Shown: positions 19,006-27,082 of the stretch, in pieces
How the letters are laid out: each line of letters begins with the position of its first letter
Numbering within the stretch: position 1 is the stretch's first letter
Source of the DNA: Bacteroidales bacterium
Lineage (GTDB): Bacteria > Bacteroidota > Bacteroidia > Bacteroidales > GCA-2748055
Length of the DNA stretch: 64,000 bases
Assembly (NCBI GenBank): GCA_020636775.1
Contig: JACJXF010000004.1
Location: 52,790-116,789 of the forward strand
Direction: 5' to 3'
Translations under genes and position numbers: made by a program
Notes under the pieces: model-generated
Seen by the model: only the letters and a program-made list of their open reading frames with translations
The model's database searches: none
What the model was told of the DNA's origin: nothing

Positions 19006-19905
19006 TCAAAGCTTTTCAGCTATTCTAAGTCTTGCACTCCTGGCTCTGGGATTATTCGCAATTTCTTCTTCAGAAGGCTCAGTTCCGTTTTTATTAATGA
19101 GTCTGAAGGGAGTGAGAATATTTCCATAAAAATCCTTTTCTACTTCTCCTTCCACCTTTCCTGTTCTCATAAAATTTTTCACCATCCTGTCTTCCAGTGA
19201 ATGGTAGGTAAGGAAAACCATTCGCCCGCCCGGAACCAGGTAATCGCGAATCTGAGGAAGTACCTCCCTTAGCGCAGCCATTTCATCGTTAACTTCAATC
19301 CGTAATGCCTGAAATATTTTTGCCAGCTCCCGGTTTTCTTTCTGACGTGGCAGAAGATGCGCAACGCCTTCGGCAAGCTGCACAGTGCTGATAATTTCTG
19401 ACGAAGACCTGAGTTTAACAATCGCTTTGCTAATTGCGGCTGCATTGTTAAGTTCACCATAGCTCCTGAAAATGCGTGTCAGTTCTTCTTCCGGATAAGA
19501 ATTAAGAACTTCAGCGGCTGAGACCTGAGCAGAGGAGTTCATTCTCATATCGAGTCGGGCATCCTTCATAAATGAAAATCCTCTTTCGGCCGTATCGATC
19601 TGATGTGATGAAATTCCAAGATCAGCCATCACTCCGTCAAGCCCGGAGATATCATGGTAACGAAGGAAATTACGCAGGTAGCGAAAATTTGAATTAACAA
19701 AGAACAGTCGCGGGTCTTCCTTAATATTCTGAACGGCATCAGCATCCTGATCGAAGGCCAGAAGCCTGCCTTTTTTTCCAAGTTTTTCAAGAATTGCAGA
19801 GGAATGGCCTCCACCACCAAAGGTCAGATCGGCAAAAATTCCCTCAGGTTTAATATTTAATCCATTTATACTTTCGTCAAGCAAAACTGGTTTGTGATAG
19901 ATCAT
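19006..19905 (-). CDS. rsmH: 16S rRNA m4C1402 methyltransferase RsmH (MraW)
   Basis: RsmH methylates N4 of C1402 in 16S rRNA with S-adenosylmethionine. The 299-residue protein has YHKPVLLDESINGLNI at the N-terminus, the SAM-binding loop LTFGGGGHSSAIL (~28-39), LLAFDQDADA, the MADLGISSHQID segment and FMKDARLDMRMN, and later AKIFQALRIEVNDEM and the C-terminal FLTYHSLEDRMVKNF. All are diagnostic. It overlaps mraZ by 4 bases, the standard arrangement at the head of dcw clusters. Confidence 0.97.
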   Translation of the reverse strand: MIYHKPVLLDESINGLNIKPEGIFADLTFGGGGHSSAILEKLGKKGRLLAFDQDADAVQNIKEDPRLFFVNSNFRYLRNFLRYHDISGLDGVMADLGISSHQIDTAERGFSFMKDARLDMRMNSSAQVSAAEVLNSYPEEELTRIFRSYGELNNAAAISKAIVKLRSSSEIISTVQLAEGVAHLLPRQKENRELAKIFQALRIEVNDEMAALREVLPQIRDYLVPGGRMVFLTYHSLEDRMVKNFMRTGKVEGEVEKDFYGNILTPFRLINKNGTEPSEEEIANNPRARSARLRIAEKL

Positions 19906-20372
19906 TCTCCATCTGTTATATCATTGGTTCCTCCCAGAATGCGTTCAGCCATGGATGCAAATTCATTGTCGGCCCTGCTGACCTTTTCATAACGATCGGC
20001 AGCCCAAATCTCTATTTTACCATATTGCCCAGCCATGACAGCTTCGCCACTAATACCTGCATACTCAAGCAGTTTCTTTGGAATCAGAGCCCTCCCGCTG
20101 GCATCGATAATAACTTCAGCCGTTCCACTGAAAAACATTCTCAGAAACTTTGCATGCTCCTTGTTATACGGGTTGGTCTTTGCCCTGATAATCTGGTTCT
20201 GACGTTCCCATTCCTTCATGGGATAGAGAATCAGGCAGTTTTCAAAAACATCTGATTTAAGCACAAACCCTTCCTGCACACTCTCCTTCATCTGCCTTTT
20301 GAAAGCAGAAGGGAGGGTGACCCTTCCTTTCGAATCAACCTTACAGCTATAATCGCCAATAAAACTCACCAT
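19902..20372 (-). CDS. mraZ: MraZ, transcriptional regulator of the dcw cluster
   Basis: MraZ is a DNA-binding protein made of two AbrB-like swapped-hairpin repeats. Both are visible in the 156 residues: DSKGRVTLPSAFKRQM (~13-28) and DASGRALIPKKLLEYA (~90-105), each with the DxxGR core. MraZ proteins bind short phased direct repeats just upstream of their own gene and control the whole cluster. Four such repeats are present here at 20411-20450, which supports autoregulation. It is the first gene of the cluster. Confidence 0.97.
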   Translation of the reverse strand: MVSFIGDYSCKVDSKGRVTLPSAFKRQMKESVQEGFVLKSDVFENCLILYPMKEWERQNQIIRAKTNPYNKEHAKFLRMFFSGTAEVIIDASGRALIPKKLLEYAGISGEAVMAGQYGKIEIWAADRYEKVSRADNEFASMAERILGGTNDITDGE

Positions 20373-20729
20373 TGTGCAAATCGTCTAAAGACGTAAAAAT
20401 AAAACAAAAATTCCCACTTTACACCACTTTCCCCCATTTTTTGCCACTTTGTTGAAAACTTTTTTCATTTGAACCTGCATTTTATTAAAGGGACTGTATA
20501 TTACTTCAGTGGATAGTGTTCAGGAAATTCAATGAGGACAGACATTTCAGCCGAATTCAATATTTTAAATATCATACAGGAAAGCCGACTCTTCCCGTTA
20601 ATTATAAATAGTTCCGGGAGTATGGAAAAGCTGTTAAGAATATACTGCAGGCGGCATTTTTAATGGCTTTTTTATTATATTTCGAAAGCAAACAAGGCCT
20701 TATTTCAAAGTTCTCAGCAACAAATAGAA
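20373..20729. other. intergenic region between the divergent mraZ and glsA-like genes
   Basis: This 357-base region holds the dcw cluster control region on its mraZ side (phased boxes at 20411-20450). The rest is AT-rich, has no open frame I would defend, and I saw no exact TAnnTTTG promoter element on either strand. Confidence 0.6.
20411..20450 (-). promoter_or_regulatory. four 10-bp-phased MraZ boxes
   Basis: On the minus strand four consecutive 10-mers read AAAGTGGCAA-like: AAGTGGCAAA, AAATGGGGGA, AAGTGGTGTA and AAGTGGGAAT, i.e. an (A)AAGTGG core repeated every 10 bases, 39 to 78 bases upstream of the mraZ start. The third-from-start box is degenerate (AATGGGG). AAAGTG(G/T) or TGGG direct repeats with 10-base phasing are the known binding pattern of MraZ octamers in other phyla. 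The assignment to this MraZ is an inference from motif and position. Confidence 0.82.
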
Positions 20730-21575
20730 ATGGAAAAGAATGAGTCAGTAAATCTTAGGAATATTTTCAGGGAGAAGAACCCTGAGCTGGCAAAACTTAT
20801 TCCGGGTTTTGTATACTCCTGGCTGAACCGCATCCTGCATATTCAGGAAATCAATGATTTCATGGCATTGCATGGATCAAAAGAAGGACTGGAGTTCACC
20901 GAAGCTGTGATCAGTGAATTCAATATAACCGCTACCATCAGGGGAGAAGAAAATTTGCCTGACATAGGCAGGTTTTTCTTTGTTTCCAATCATCCGTTGG
21001 GAGGCTTCGACGGGCTTTTGCTAATCACACTTTTAGGAAGAAAATACAAAGACATTAAATCTCTGTCGAACGATATACTCATGAATGTGAAAAACATGAA
21101 GGATCTTTTTCTTCCGGTTAACAAGCATGGAGGATTATCGCACGAGGCTGTAAAAAACCTCGGGGATGTAATGGCTTCAGAGGCGCAGATCCTCAGTTTT
21201 CCGGCGGGACTCGTTAGCCGGAAGAAAAAAGGAATAATCAGGGACACTCCCTGGAAGAAAAGTTTCATTTCAAAGGCTATTCAATACCAGAGGGATGTTA
21301 TTCCCATTCATGTAAGTGGAAGATGTACAAATTTCTTTTACAGGATTGCCAATCTCAGAAAATTTCTGAGGATTAAATCGAACCTTGAAATGTTCTTTCT
21401 CCCCGATGAAACTTTCCGTCACAGGAACGAACATATTACCATAACAATAGGAAAACCTGTAAGTTACAAGGTTTTCGACAAGAGTCGCCGACATGAAGAC
21501 TGGGCTCTGAGCATGCAAAATTATGTATACAGTCTTGCCCTTGGAAATGAAAAGGACTTTGATTCAAATTATTAA
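20730..21575 (+). CDS. PlsC-like O-acyltransferase (GlsA/OlsA-like)
   Basis: The 281-residue protein has the acyltransferase block FFVSNHPLGGFDGLLL (an NHPxGGxD version of the HX4D catalytic motif, ~93-108), a substrate block FPAGLVSRKKKG (~160) in place of the usual FPEG, and VIPIHVSGRCTNFFY (~190). This set is characteristic of the lysophospholipid/aminolipid O-acyltransferases of Bacteroidota. It is followed 29 bases later by an N-acyltransferase, the partnership known from glycine-lipid synthesis in Bacteroides (GlsA with GlsB) and from ornithine lipids (OlsA with OlsB). It probably adds the second acyl chain to an N-acylated amino acid at the inner membrane. The specific amino acid is not visible from the sequence. 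Confidence 0.75.
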   Translation: MEKNESVNLRNIFREKNPELAKLIPGFVYSWLNRILHIQEINDFMALHGSKEGLEFTEAVISEFNITATIRGEENLPDIGRFFFVSNHPLGGFDGLLLITLLGRKYKDIKSLSNDILMNVKNMKDLFLPVNKHGGLSHEAVKNLGDVMASEAQILSFPAGLVSRKKKGIIRDTPWKKSFISKAIQYQRDVIPIHVSGRCTNFFYRIANLRKFLRIKSNLEMFFLPDETFRHRNEHITITIGKPVSYKVFDKSRRHEDWALSMQNYVYSLALGNEKDFDSNY

Positions 21576-21591
21576 ATTTTCCTTAACTTTG
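21558..21591 (+). promoter_or_regulatory. candidate Bacteroidota-type promoter for the N-acyltransferase gene
   Basis: TTTG at 21558-21561 and TAACTTTG at 21584-21591 (an exact TAnnTTTG) are 22 bases apart, matching the -33/-7 pattern of the primary sigma factor of Bacteroides. The predicted start of transcription would lie only a few bases before the ATG at 21605. It overlaps the 3' end of the upstream acyltransferase gene, so the second gene may be expressed independently. Confidence 0.5.
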
Positions 21592-21604
21592 ATAATCTTA
21601 ATTC

Positions 21605-22552
21605 ATGAGTAAAATGGTAGAAATTATCCCTCCGGTTCCTAAATCACTTATTGAAGCGGAGCTTACCGAAGACAAGTTTATCCGGAAGACCAACAAGGCC
21701 GAGAATCACCTGTATATAGTCACTCATCATGATTCTCCGAATATCATGCAGGAGATCGGTAGGTTAAGGGAGGTGACATTTCGCGCAGCCGGCGGTGGTA
21801 CCGGACTTGCCGTGGATATTGACGAATTTGATACAAATGACAACCCCTATAAGCAACTGATTGTCTGGGATCCTTCAGAGAAGGAGATTCTTGGTGGCTA
21901 TCGTTTTCATCTCTGTGATGACCTTACTTTCAACGAGCATGGTGAAGCAGAAATCGCTACCACCGAGCTTTTCAACTTCTCAGAAAAGTTTATCAGGGAT
22001 TATGTTCCGCACATGATAGAACTGGGGAGATCCTTTGTTCAGCCTCATTACCAGTCGACCAATAACCTGAGTAAAGCCTTGTATGCCCTGGATAATCTCT
22101 GGGACGGACTGGGAAGCCTGATCATCGATTATCCTGAAAAGAAGTATTTTTTCGGGAAGGTTACCATGTATCAGAATTACAACCAGAGGGCAAGAAATAA
22201 CCTGCTCTATTTTCTTGAAAAGCATTTCCCGGATACCGAAAACCTTGTCAGCCCCAAATTTCCACTGGATACTAAAATGAACAGGGAAGAGCTTGCCAAA
22301 GTGTATACAGGCAGTACTTTTATGGAAGATTATAAAATACTTTCCCAGACAGTAAGGGCTTTTGGTGAAAACATACCTCCCCTTATAAATGCCTACATGA
22401 ACCTTTCACCTTCTCTGAAAACATTTGGCACCGCACTGAATCCCTATTTCGGAGATGTTGAGGAAACAGCCATTATGATTACCATTAATGACCTGTACCA
22501 TCAGAAGGTTGAGAGACATGTGAGTTCGTATGATCCGGATGACAAACCCTAG
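21605..22552 (+). CDS. GNAT-type N-acyltransferase (GlsB/OlsB-like)
   Basis: The 315-residue protein belongs to the hemolysin-like/ornithine-acyl-ACP acyltransferase GNAT group: after a ~45-residue lead it shows IGRLREVTFRAAGGGTG, then WDPSEKEILGGYRFHLCDDL, and the strongly conserved MIELGRSFVQPHYQ (~140-155), followed by LWDGLGSLI and the region KYFFGKVTMYQNYNQ. Such enzymes transfer a 3-hydroxyacyl chain from acyl carrier protein to an amino acid nitrogen. With the adjacent O-acyltransferase it most likely makes glycine lipids or a related amino lipid of the envelope. A C-terminal extension of ~80 residues beyond the GNAT core is usual in Bacteroidota members. Confidence 0.75.
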   Translation: MSKMVEIIPPVPKSLIEAELTEDKFIRKTNKAENHLYIVTHHDSPNIMQEIGRLREVTFRAAGGGTGLAVDIDEFDTNDNPYKQLIVWDPSEKEILGGYRFHLCDDLTFNEHGEAEIATTELFNFSEKFIRDYVPHMIELGRSFVQPHYQSTNNLSKALYALDNLWDGLGSLIIDYPEKKYFFGKVTMYQNYNQRARNNLLYFLEKHFPDTENLVSPKFPLDTKMNREELAKVYTGSTFMEDYKILSQTVRAFGENIPPLINAYMNLSPSLKTFGTALNPYFGDVEETAIMITINDLYHQKVERHVSSYDPDDKP

Positions 22553-22553
22553 G

Positions 22554-22740
22554 GGGACGTAACGGGGTAACGGGGTAACGGGGTAACGGGGTAACGGGGA
22601 GAATGATGGTCGTCAGAAACGTTACGTACGTAACGGTCGTGAAGGTCGTGACTTCCGTAACGTCCGTAACTCCGTAACTCCGTAACTTCGTTACCTCGTT
22701 ACCTCCATCGGCCGCCAAAGGCTTGCCGACGGCGCGCGTT
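22554..22740. repeat. GTAAC/GTTAC-rich palindromic repeat cluster between convergent genes
   Basis: An 8-base unit AACGGGGT is repeated about five times at 22559-22600. A perfect 14-base palindrome GTTACGTACGTAAC follows at 22621-22634, then several CGTAACTC-type octamers and closing CGTTACCTC units at 22660-22710. The first and last groups are complementary in part, so the region can fold back on itself. It separates the convergent GlsB-like and PurF-like genes. No coding capacity is apparent. Confidence 0.85.
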
Positions 22741-22748
22741 ACCTCATC

Positions 22749-24650
22749 CTAATACGCCCTTTTATTAACCCCCTCAATAAAATTAATAAAGGAATTAGAA
22801 ACCACCTTGTTTCCTCCCGGAGTGGGATAATTACCGGTAAAATACCAGTCGCCTTTATCGTTGGGACAGGCCGTGTGAAGATTCTCGATGGTCTGATAAA
22901 CAATCTCAACCTCGGCATTCAGGTCGCTGGCTTTTAAAAGCTGGGAGATCTTTGCAGATATCTCTTCGGCACTGAAGGGCTGGTAGATTTCCTTAACATA
23001 GTTTACAAATTCCTCCTTGGGGTAATCTTTCTGTTCCCGGCATTTGCGATACACCTCGTTAATAACCGATTCCTTATTTCTTTCTTTCAGCAATTCAATG
23101 GCAGCCTTGAAAGCAATAAAATCGCTCAGTTTGGCCATATCAATTCCATAACAATCGGGATAGCGGATCTGGGGAGAGGAAGAAACCACAACTATTTTTT
23201 TAGGCCCGAGTCTGTCGAGAATTCGTAAAATACTCTGCTTGAGCGTAGTTCCCCTTACAATACTATCATCGATAACCACCAGATTATCCACTCCCCGTTT
23301 CAGGGTTCCATAGGTTACATCGTACACATGACCCACAAGGTCATTTCTCCCCTTATCCTGGGTAATAAATGTTCTGAGTTTAATATCTTTTATGGCCACC
23401 TTCTCAACACGGGGTCTTTCAGAAAGTATATGTCTGAGCTCCTGTTCATCCAGGGTTCCGTTGGTGTTGCGTATCAGCTCGACTTTTTTCTTCATCATAA
23501 AGTCTTCCACCCCGCTGACCATACCGTAAAATGCCGATTCGGCAGTGTTGGGAATGAAGGAGAAAACTGTATTTCTGAGATCGTTATCAACGGCTTTGAG
23601 AATGGAGGGAACCAGAAGTTCTCCCAGTTTCTTTCTTTCCTTGTAGATATCGAGGTCGGATCCCCTTGAAAAATAAATCCTCTCAAAGGAACATGACTTT
23701 TTCTCTTTTGGTTCCAGAACTTTCTGTATGCTGAAGGCCCCTTCTTTTTTAATGATAACCGCATGACCTGGAGGAACCTCATGCACCTGATCGTTCGGTA
23801 CATTCAGAGCAGTTTGTATAACCGGCCTTTCGGAGGCTACCACTACAATTTCATCATCCTGGTAATAATAAGCAGGACGGATTCCCCAGGGGTCTCTGAG
23901 TGCGAAGGCATCTCCATGCCCTACCATACCTGCCACAGCAAATCCCCCATCCCAGCGTTTAGCTGCTTCTGTAAGGACTTTTGCAAGATCAAGTTCTCTT
24001 GCAATTTTTGCTGATATATCGGTATTCGAATATCCCTGCTGCTTGAATTTATCGAACAGGAACTGGTTTTCCCTGTCAAGAAAATGACCTACTTTTTCAA
24101 GCATGGTAACCGTATCGGTAAAATCCTTGGGCGACTGACCCAGTTCTATCAGGTGATTGAAAAGTTCATCGACATTGGTAAGGTTAAAGTTTCCCGCGAG
24201 TACCAGGTTTCTGGATTTCCAGTTATTCTGTCGCATCACCGGATGAACATTATCCAGGCTGTTTTCACCAAATGTGCCATAACGGAGATGCCCGAGGTAA
24301 AGCTCAGCCACAAAAGGAAGGTTTGCCTTAGCCCAGTGGGGATCATTCAGCAGTTCGGGCTTAAATTTCTCAATTTTCCGGAACTGCTTATAAATTTTAT
24401 CAAAAACAACATTTATGGCAGAATCGTCCATTGAACGCTGCCTGTTGAAATATTTATTTCCAGGTGGAACATCAAATTTAAGGCTGACAATCCCTGCCCC
24501 GTCCTGGCCTCTGTTTCTTTGCTTCTCCATCAGAAGGTACAACTTCTGGAGTCCGTAACGCCAGGTGCCATATTTCACCTGGTAATATTCCAGGGGTTTT
24601 AATAATCTGACCAGGGCAATACCGCATTTATGCCTTAATTCTTCACTCAT
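22749..24650 (-). CDS. long PurF-like amidophosphoribosyltransferase
   Basis: The 633-residue protein has a class II glutamine amidotransferase N-terminal half with Cys9 in RHKCGIALVR and RNRGQDGAGIVSL (~45), and YLGHLRYGTFGENSLDNVHP. The phosphoribosyltransferase C-terminal half holds the PRPP loop VVIDDSIVRGTTLKQS (~460). It should make 5-phosphoribosylamine in purine synthesis or a closely related reaction. It is 130-160 residues longer than common PurF (extra segments at about 50-110 and at the C-terminus), and VFSFIPNTAESAFYGM replaces the usual VIPVPDSG-type core. The nucleophilic cysteine is at position 9, so N-terminal processing would be needed. I see no reason to doubt activity, but it may be a paralog with its own role. 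Confidence 0.82.
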   Translation of the reverse strand: MSEELRHKCGIALVRLLKPLEYYQVKYGTWRYGLQKLYLLMEKQRNRGQDGAGIVSLKFDVPPGNKYFNRQRSMDDSAINVVFDKIYKQFRKIEKFKPELLNDPHWAKANLPFVAELYLGHLRYGTFGENSLDNVHPVMRQNNWKSRNLVLAGNFNLTNVDELFNHLIELGQSPKDFTDTVTMLEKVGHFLDRENQFLFDKFKQQGYSNTDISAKIARELDLAKVLTEAAKRWDGGFAVAGMVGHGDAFALRDPWGIRPAYYYQDDEIVVVASERPVIQTALNVPNDQVHEVPPGHAVIIKKEGAFSIQKVLEPKEKKSCSFERIYFSRGSDLDIYKERKKLGELLVPSILKAVDNDLRNTVFSFIPNTAESAFYGMVSGVEDFMMKKKVELIRNTNGTLDEQELRHILSERPRVEKVAIKDIKLRTFITQDKGRNDLVGHVYDVTYGTLKRGVDNLVVIDDSIVRGTTLKQSILRILDRLGPKKIVVVSSSPQIRYPDCYGIDMAKLSDFIAFKAAIELLKERNKESVINEVYRKCREQKDYPKEEFVNYVKEIYQPFSAEEISAKISQLLKASDLNAEVEIVYQTIENLHTACPNDKGDWYFTGNYPTPGGNKVVSNSFINFIEGVNKRAY

Positions 24651-24664
24651 TCAAAACTCCTCGT

Positions 24665-25132
24665 TTAATTATCTGACACTGATATTTTCTGAGAAACAAT
24701 AAAAGAATAAGGAAAGTCAGCTTTTACCTTATTGTATAACTTCAATACTTCCGATTTGGTCCTGCAATTGCCAACATATATTACCCAGTCGGTATTATCG
24801 ACATACCTCAGATCTGCAACCTCACCTTCAAATTTCATAAGGAAATTAGATCTCACCGTGGTTGCCCTCTCTCTTGCATCGGTTCCCGAATCGCGAAAAA
24901 TGCGGATTCTGTAACCCATAACTCCGGGATCCTTTTGATTGTAGAGGACATGCTTGTAATAATTTTCCTCAATAAAGGGATCCATATAAATAGACACCCT
25001 GGACTTTGAATCATGGTAGTTCTTAAGGTTGGCAAGAAAATCCGATTGCGGGAGGCTTCTGTTCTCTGTCTGAGAAAAGCCTTGCAAACATTGACTAAAA
25101 ATGACTAAGGATAAAATCAGGATTTTCTTCAT
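24665..25132 (-). CDS. secreted SPOR-like domain protein
   Basis: From the ATG at 25132 the protein has 155 residues and begins with a clear signal peptide (MKKILILSLVIFSQCLQGFSQ); an upstream ATG at 25153 would place seven residues ahead of it and would fall inside the candidate promoter. The C-terminal half (~70-150) has the pattern of a SPOR-type fold: GYRIRIFRDSGTDARERA, a middle helix, then WVIYVGNCRTKSEVLKLYNKVK and a final strand. SPOR domains bind glycan strands lacking stem peptides. It lies 14 bases ahead of the PurF-like gene and is probably cotranscribed with it, although a functional link is not obvious. Confidence 0.65.
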   Translation of the reverse strand: MKKILILSLVIFSQCLQGFSQTENRSLPQSDFLANLKNYHDSKSRVSIYMDPFIEENYYKHVLYNQKDPGVMGYRIRIFRDSGTDARERATTVRSNFLMKFEGEVADLRYVDNTDWVIYVGNCRTKSEVLKLYNKVKADFPYSFIVSQKISVSDN

Positions 25133-25150
25133 ACGATCTAAAATCTGCCC

Positions 25151-25158
25151 CAAAAATA
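25151..25158 (-). promoter_or_regulatory. candidate -7 promoter element (TATTTTTG)
   Basis: On the minus strand TATTTTTG exactly matches TAnnTTTG and stands 19 bases upstream of the ATG at 25132 of the SPOR-like gene. I found no TTTG at the proper -33 distance, so only half of the promoter pattern is present. Confidence 0.35.
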
Positions 25159-25194
25159 ATCAAATTTGCCATAGAAAGGAAAAATCTGAAAATT

Positions 25195-25908
25195 ATGTTA
25201 ATTTGCACTATGATTCCCAAAGAAAGAAACCATAGGAACCCCGAAATTATTGCTGGTATATTTGCCTTATTAACAGGTATTTCGGTGGTTGCCACCCTGC
25301 TATCAAGGATAGAATTTCTCAGTCATTTTTCCTCACTTCAGGATGATATTGAATACATGAATGAAAATCTTGTTCTATTGAAACTAAATTCAATCATCTG
25401 GTTTATTTCTGCACTCTTTCTTACCCTCAGCGCCTCAGCACTGATTGTTGCTTTCCATCCGCATGAACCTATGCTGGCTTTTTTACAGGGTTTTTTCCTG
25501 GTCCTTGCCTCTGCCATGTTTTGTATGTCGGGTATAAAGGGATTTACCATCATCGATTTAATGGGGCACTATCTTGAGCCCGATTTAAAGGTTGCTGAAG
25601 CCATTCGGCTTTCTGTATTCAGTCTCTCCCGTGAAAAAGAAATTTTTGCTACGGCATCCTATGCTCTTATTGGACTAAGTTTTTTAATGATCGGACTATT
25701 TGCTCTTGTAACCCGTAAAATCTCTATTGTTACGGGAATTATTGGAATGGCAACCGGCATTTCTTTGCCTTTGTTTTCATCCCTTATACCAAAGTCAATA
25801 TTTGCTTCGGTTGGCATAGCTGTTGCCTGCATCCTGTTTTTTATCCTGAGTTATCGTTTATTGTTTATGGGACTAACGAAAAAGGAAAAGCCCAAGCATA
25901 TCGATTGA
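25195..25908 (+). CDS. six-helix membrane protein of unknown function
   Basis: The 237-residue protein is almost wholly hydrophobic, with about six membrane segments: ~17-35, ~65-85, ~92-112, ~150-170, ~177-195 and ~203-222. Between the second and fourth lie conserved-looking polar stretches (FHPHEPMLAF, SGIKGFTIIDLMGHYLEP). The ATG at 25195 and one at 25210 are both possible; the second would give a basic MIPKERNHRNPE start. I do not recognise the family. It is followed 29 bases later by a histidine kinase gene in the same direction, so the two may be cotranscribed, and a role in sensing is conceivable but unproven. Confidence 0.7.
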   Translation: MLICTMIPKERNHRNPEIIAGIFALLTGISVVATLLSRIEFLSHFSSLQDDIEYMNENLVLLKLNSIIWFISALFLTLSASALIVAFHPHEPMLAFLQGFFLVLASAMFCMSGIKGFTIIDLMGHYLEPDLKVAEAIRLSVFSLSREKEIFATASYALIGLSFLMIGLFALVTRKISIVTGIIGMATGISLPLFSSLIPKSIFASVGIAVACILFFILSYRLLFMGLTKKEKPKHID

Positions 25909-25937
25909 AATGAAATAGCGTTTAAATTAATAAAGCT

Positions 25938-27068
25938 ATGAAAACATTTTTTGCTTCACCCGAAAGATCTTCGGAAGAAGTTGTTAAGGGTCAGTTTGAA
26001 CAAATAAATAAATTTGCAGACCTCACACAGCTCTTTAATGCTCTCCCATATATTGTTACCATACTGAACAAAGACCGGCAGATAGTTTTCTCTAATAAGG
26101 TACTGATTGACACTCTTAAGGCACAGGATTTACGCGACTTTCTGGGTAAACGACCCGGTGAGGCCCTGAACTGTGTTCATTCAAATGAAATGGAAGGGGG
26201 ATGCGGAACATCAGAAAGCTGCAGATATTGCGGGGCAGTGACAACCATCACCCAAAGCATGAAGGAAAAAAGGAAAGTGGTGAACGAGTGCCGCATTACC
26301 TCCGTAAATGACGGAGTTGAAGAATATCTTGATTTTGAAGTCTCTGCATCTCCGTTTTTATGGGAAGATGAATACTATACCATTTTTACTGTAGCCGATA
26401 TAAGCGGGGTGAAACGAAAAAGGATGCTTGAAAGAATTTTCTTTCATGATATCCTGAATACGGCAGGTAATATGAGAGGCATTTCCGATCTGGTAAAAAG
26501 CATGGATAACTCTGCACCACGGAAAGAAGAATTGCTTAATGTTTTGTACAAAATGAGTGCTGAGCTGGTTGAGGAAATACAGGACCAAAAGCAGTTATCT
26601 GCCGCTGAATCAGGTGATCTGATTATAGCACCGGCTCTGGTTAACTCCCGCGAGATTATGGAAACCCTGGTTGCTCAGTTTAAATCCCACATTAAAAAGG
26701 CTATAAATATTATAGTTTCAGAGGATTCGGAAGAGCTGGGTTTCTCCAGTGATAAAGGATTGTTGACGAGAATACTGAAAAATATGCTGAAAAATGCCAT
26801 TGAAGCTTCTGAAGACGGAGATACAGTTGAAATAAGTGCAAGCCTTACGGATAAAAGCATAAAATTTAAGGTGCATAATCCAAGGTTTATCCCCAGAAAT
26901 ATACAACTGCAGATTTTTAAAAGGAGTTTCTCTACAAAGGGGACCGACAGGGGACTTGGGACCTATAGCATGAAACTTCTGGGAGAGCATTTCCTGAAAG
27001 GGAAGGTTTATTTTTCAAGCGACGAAAAGGCTGGTACAGATTTTTATTTTGAGCATCCACTTACTTAG
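25938..27068 (+). CDS. soluble PAS-domain sensor histidine kinase with cysteine cluster
   Basis: The 376-residue protein has no membrane segment. A PAS domain covers about 25-155 and includes the cysteines C79, C89, C95 and C98 (spacing C-x9-C-x5-C-x2-C, in the segment GGCGTSESCRYCGAV). A dimerisation/phosphoacceptor helix follows with FFHDILNTAGNMRG (~168-181; His170). The HATPase_c domain (~255-376) has KNMLKNAIEASEDGD as N box and STKGTDRGLGTYSMKLLGEHF as G boxes. The cysteine cluster could bind a metal or iron-sulfur centre and make the kinase redox-responsive; this is inference. No response regulator gene lies next to it. It is followed 14 bases later by a CPBP protease gene. Confidence 0.88.
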   Translation: MKTFFASPERSSEEVVKGQFEQINKFADLTQLFNALPYIVTILNKDRQIVFSNKVLIDTLKAQDLRDFLGKRPGEALNCVHSNEMEGGCGTSESCRYCGAVTTITQSMKEKRKVVNECRITSVNDGVEEYLDFEVSASPFLWEDEYYTIFTVADISGVKRKRMLERIFFHDILNTAGNMRGISDLVKSMDNSAPRKEELLNVLYKMSAELVEEIQDQKQLSAAESGDLIIAPALVNSREIMETLVAQFKSHIKKAINIIVSEDSEELGFSSDKGLLTRILKNMLKNAIEASEDGDTVEISASLTDKSIKFKVHNPRFIPRNIQLQIFKRSFSTKGTDRGLGTYSMKLLGEHFLKGKVYFSSDEKAGTDFYFEHPLT

Positions 27069-27082
27069 TTAATTCCCTTCTT

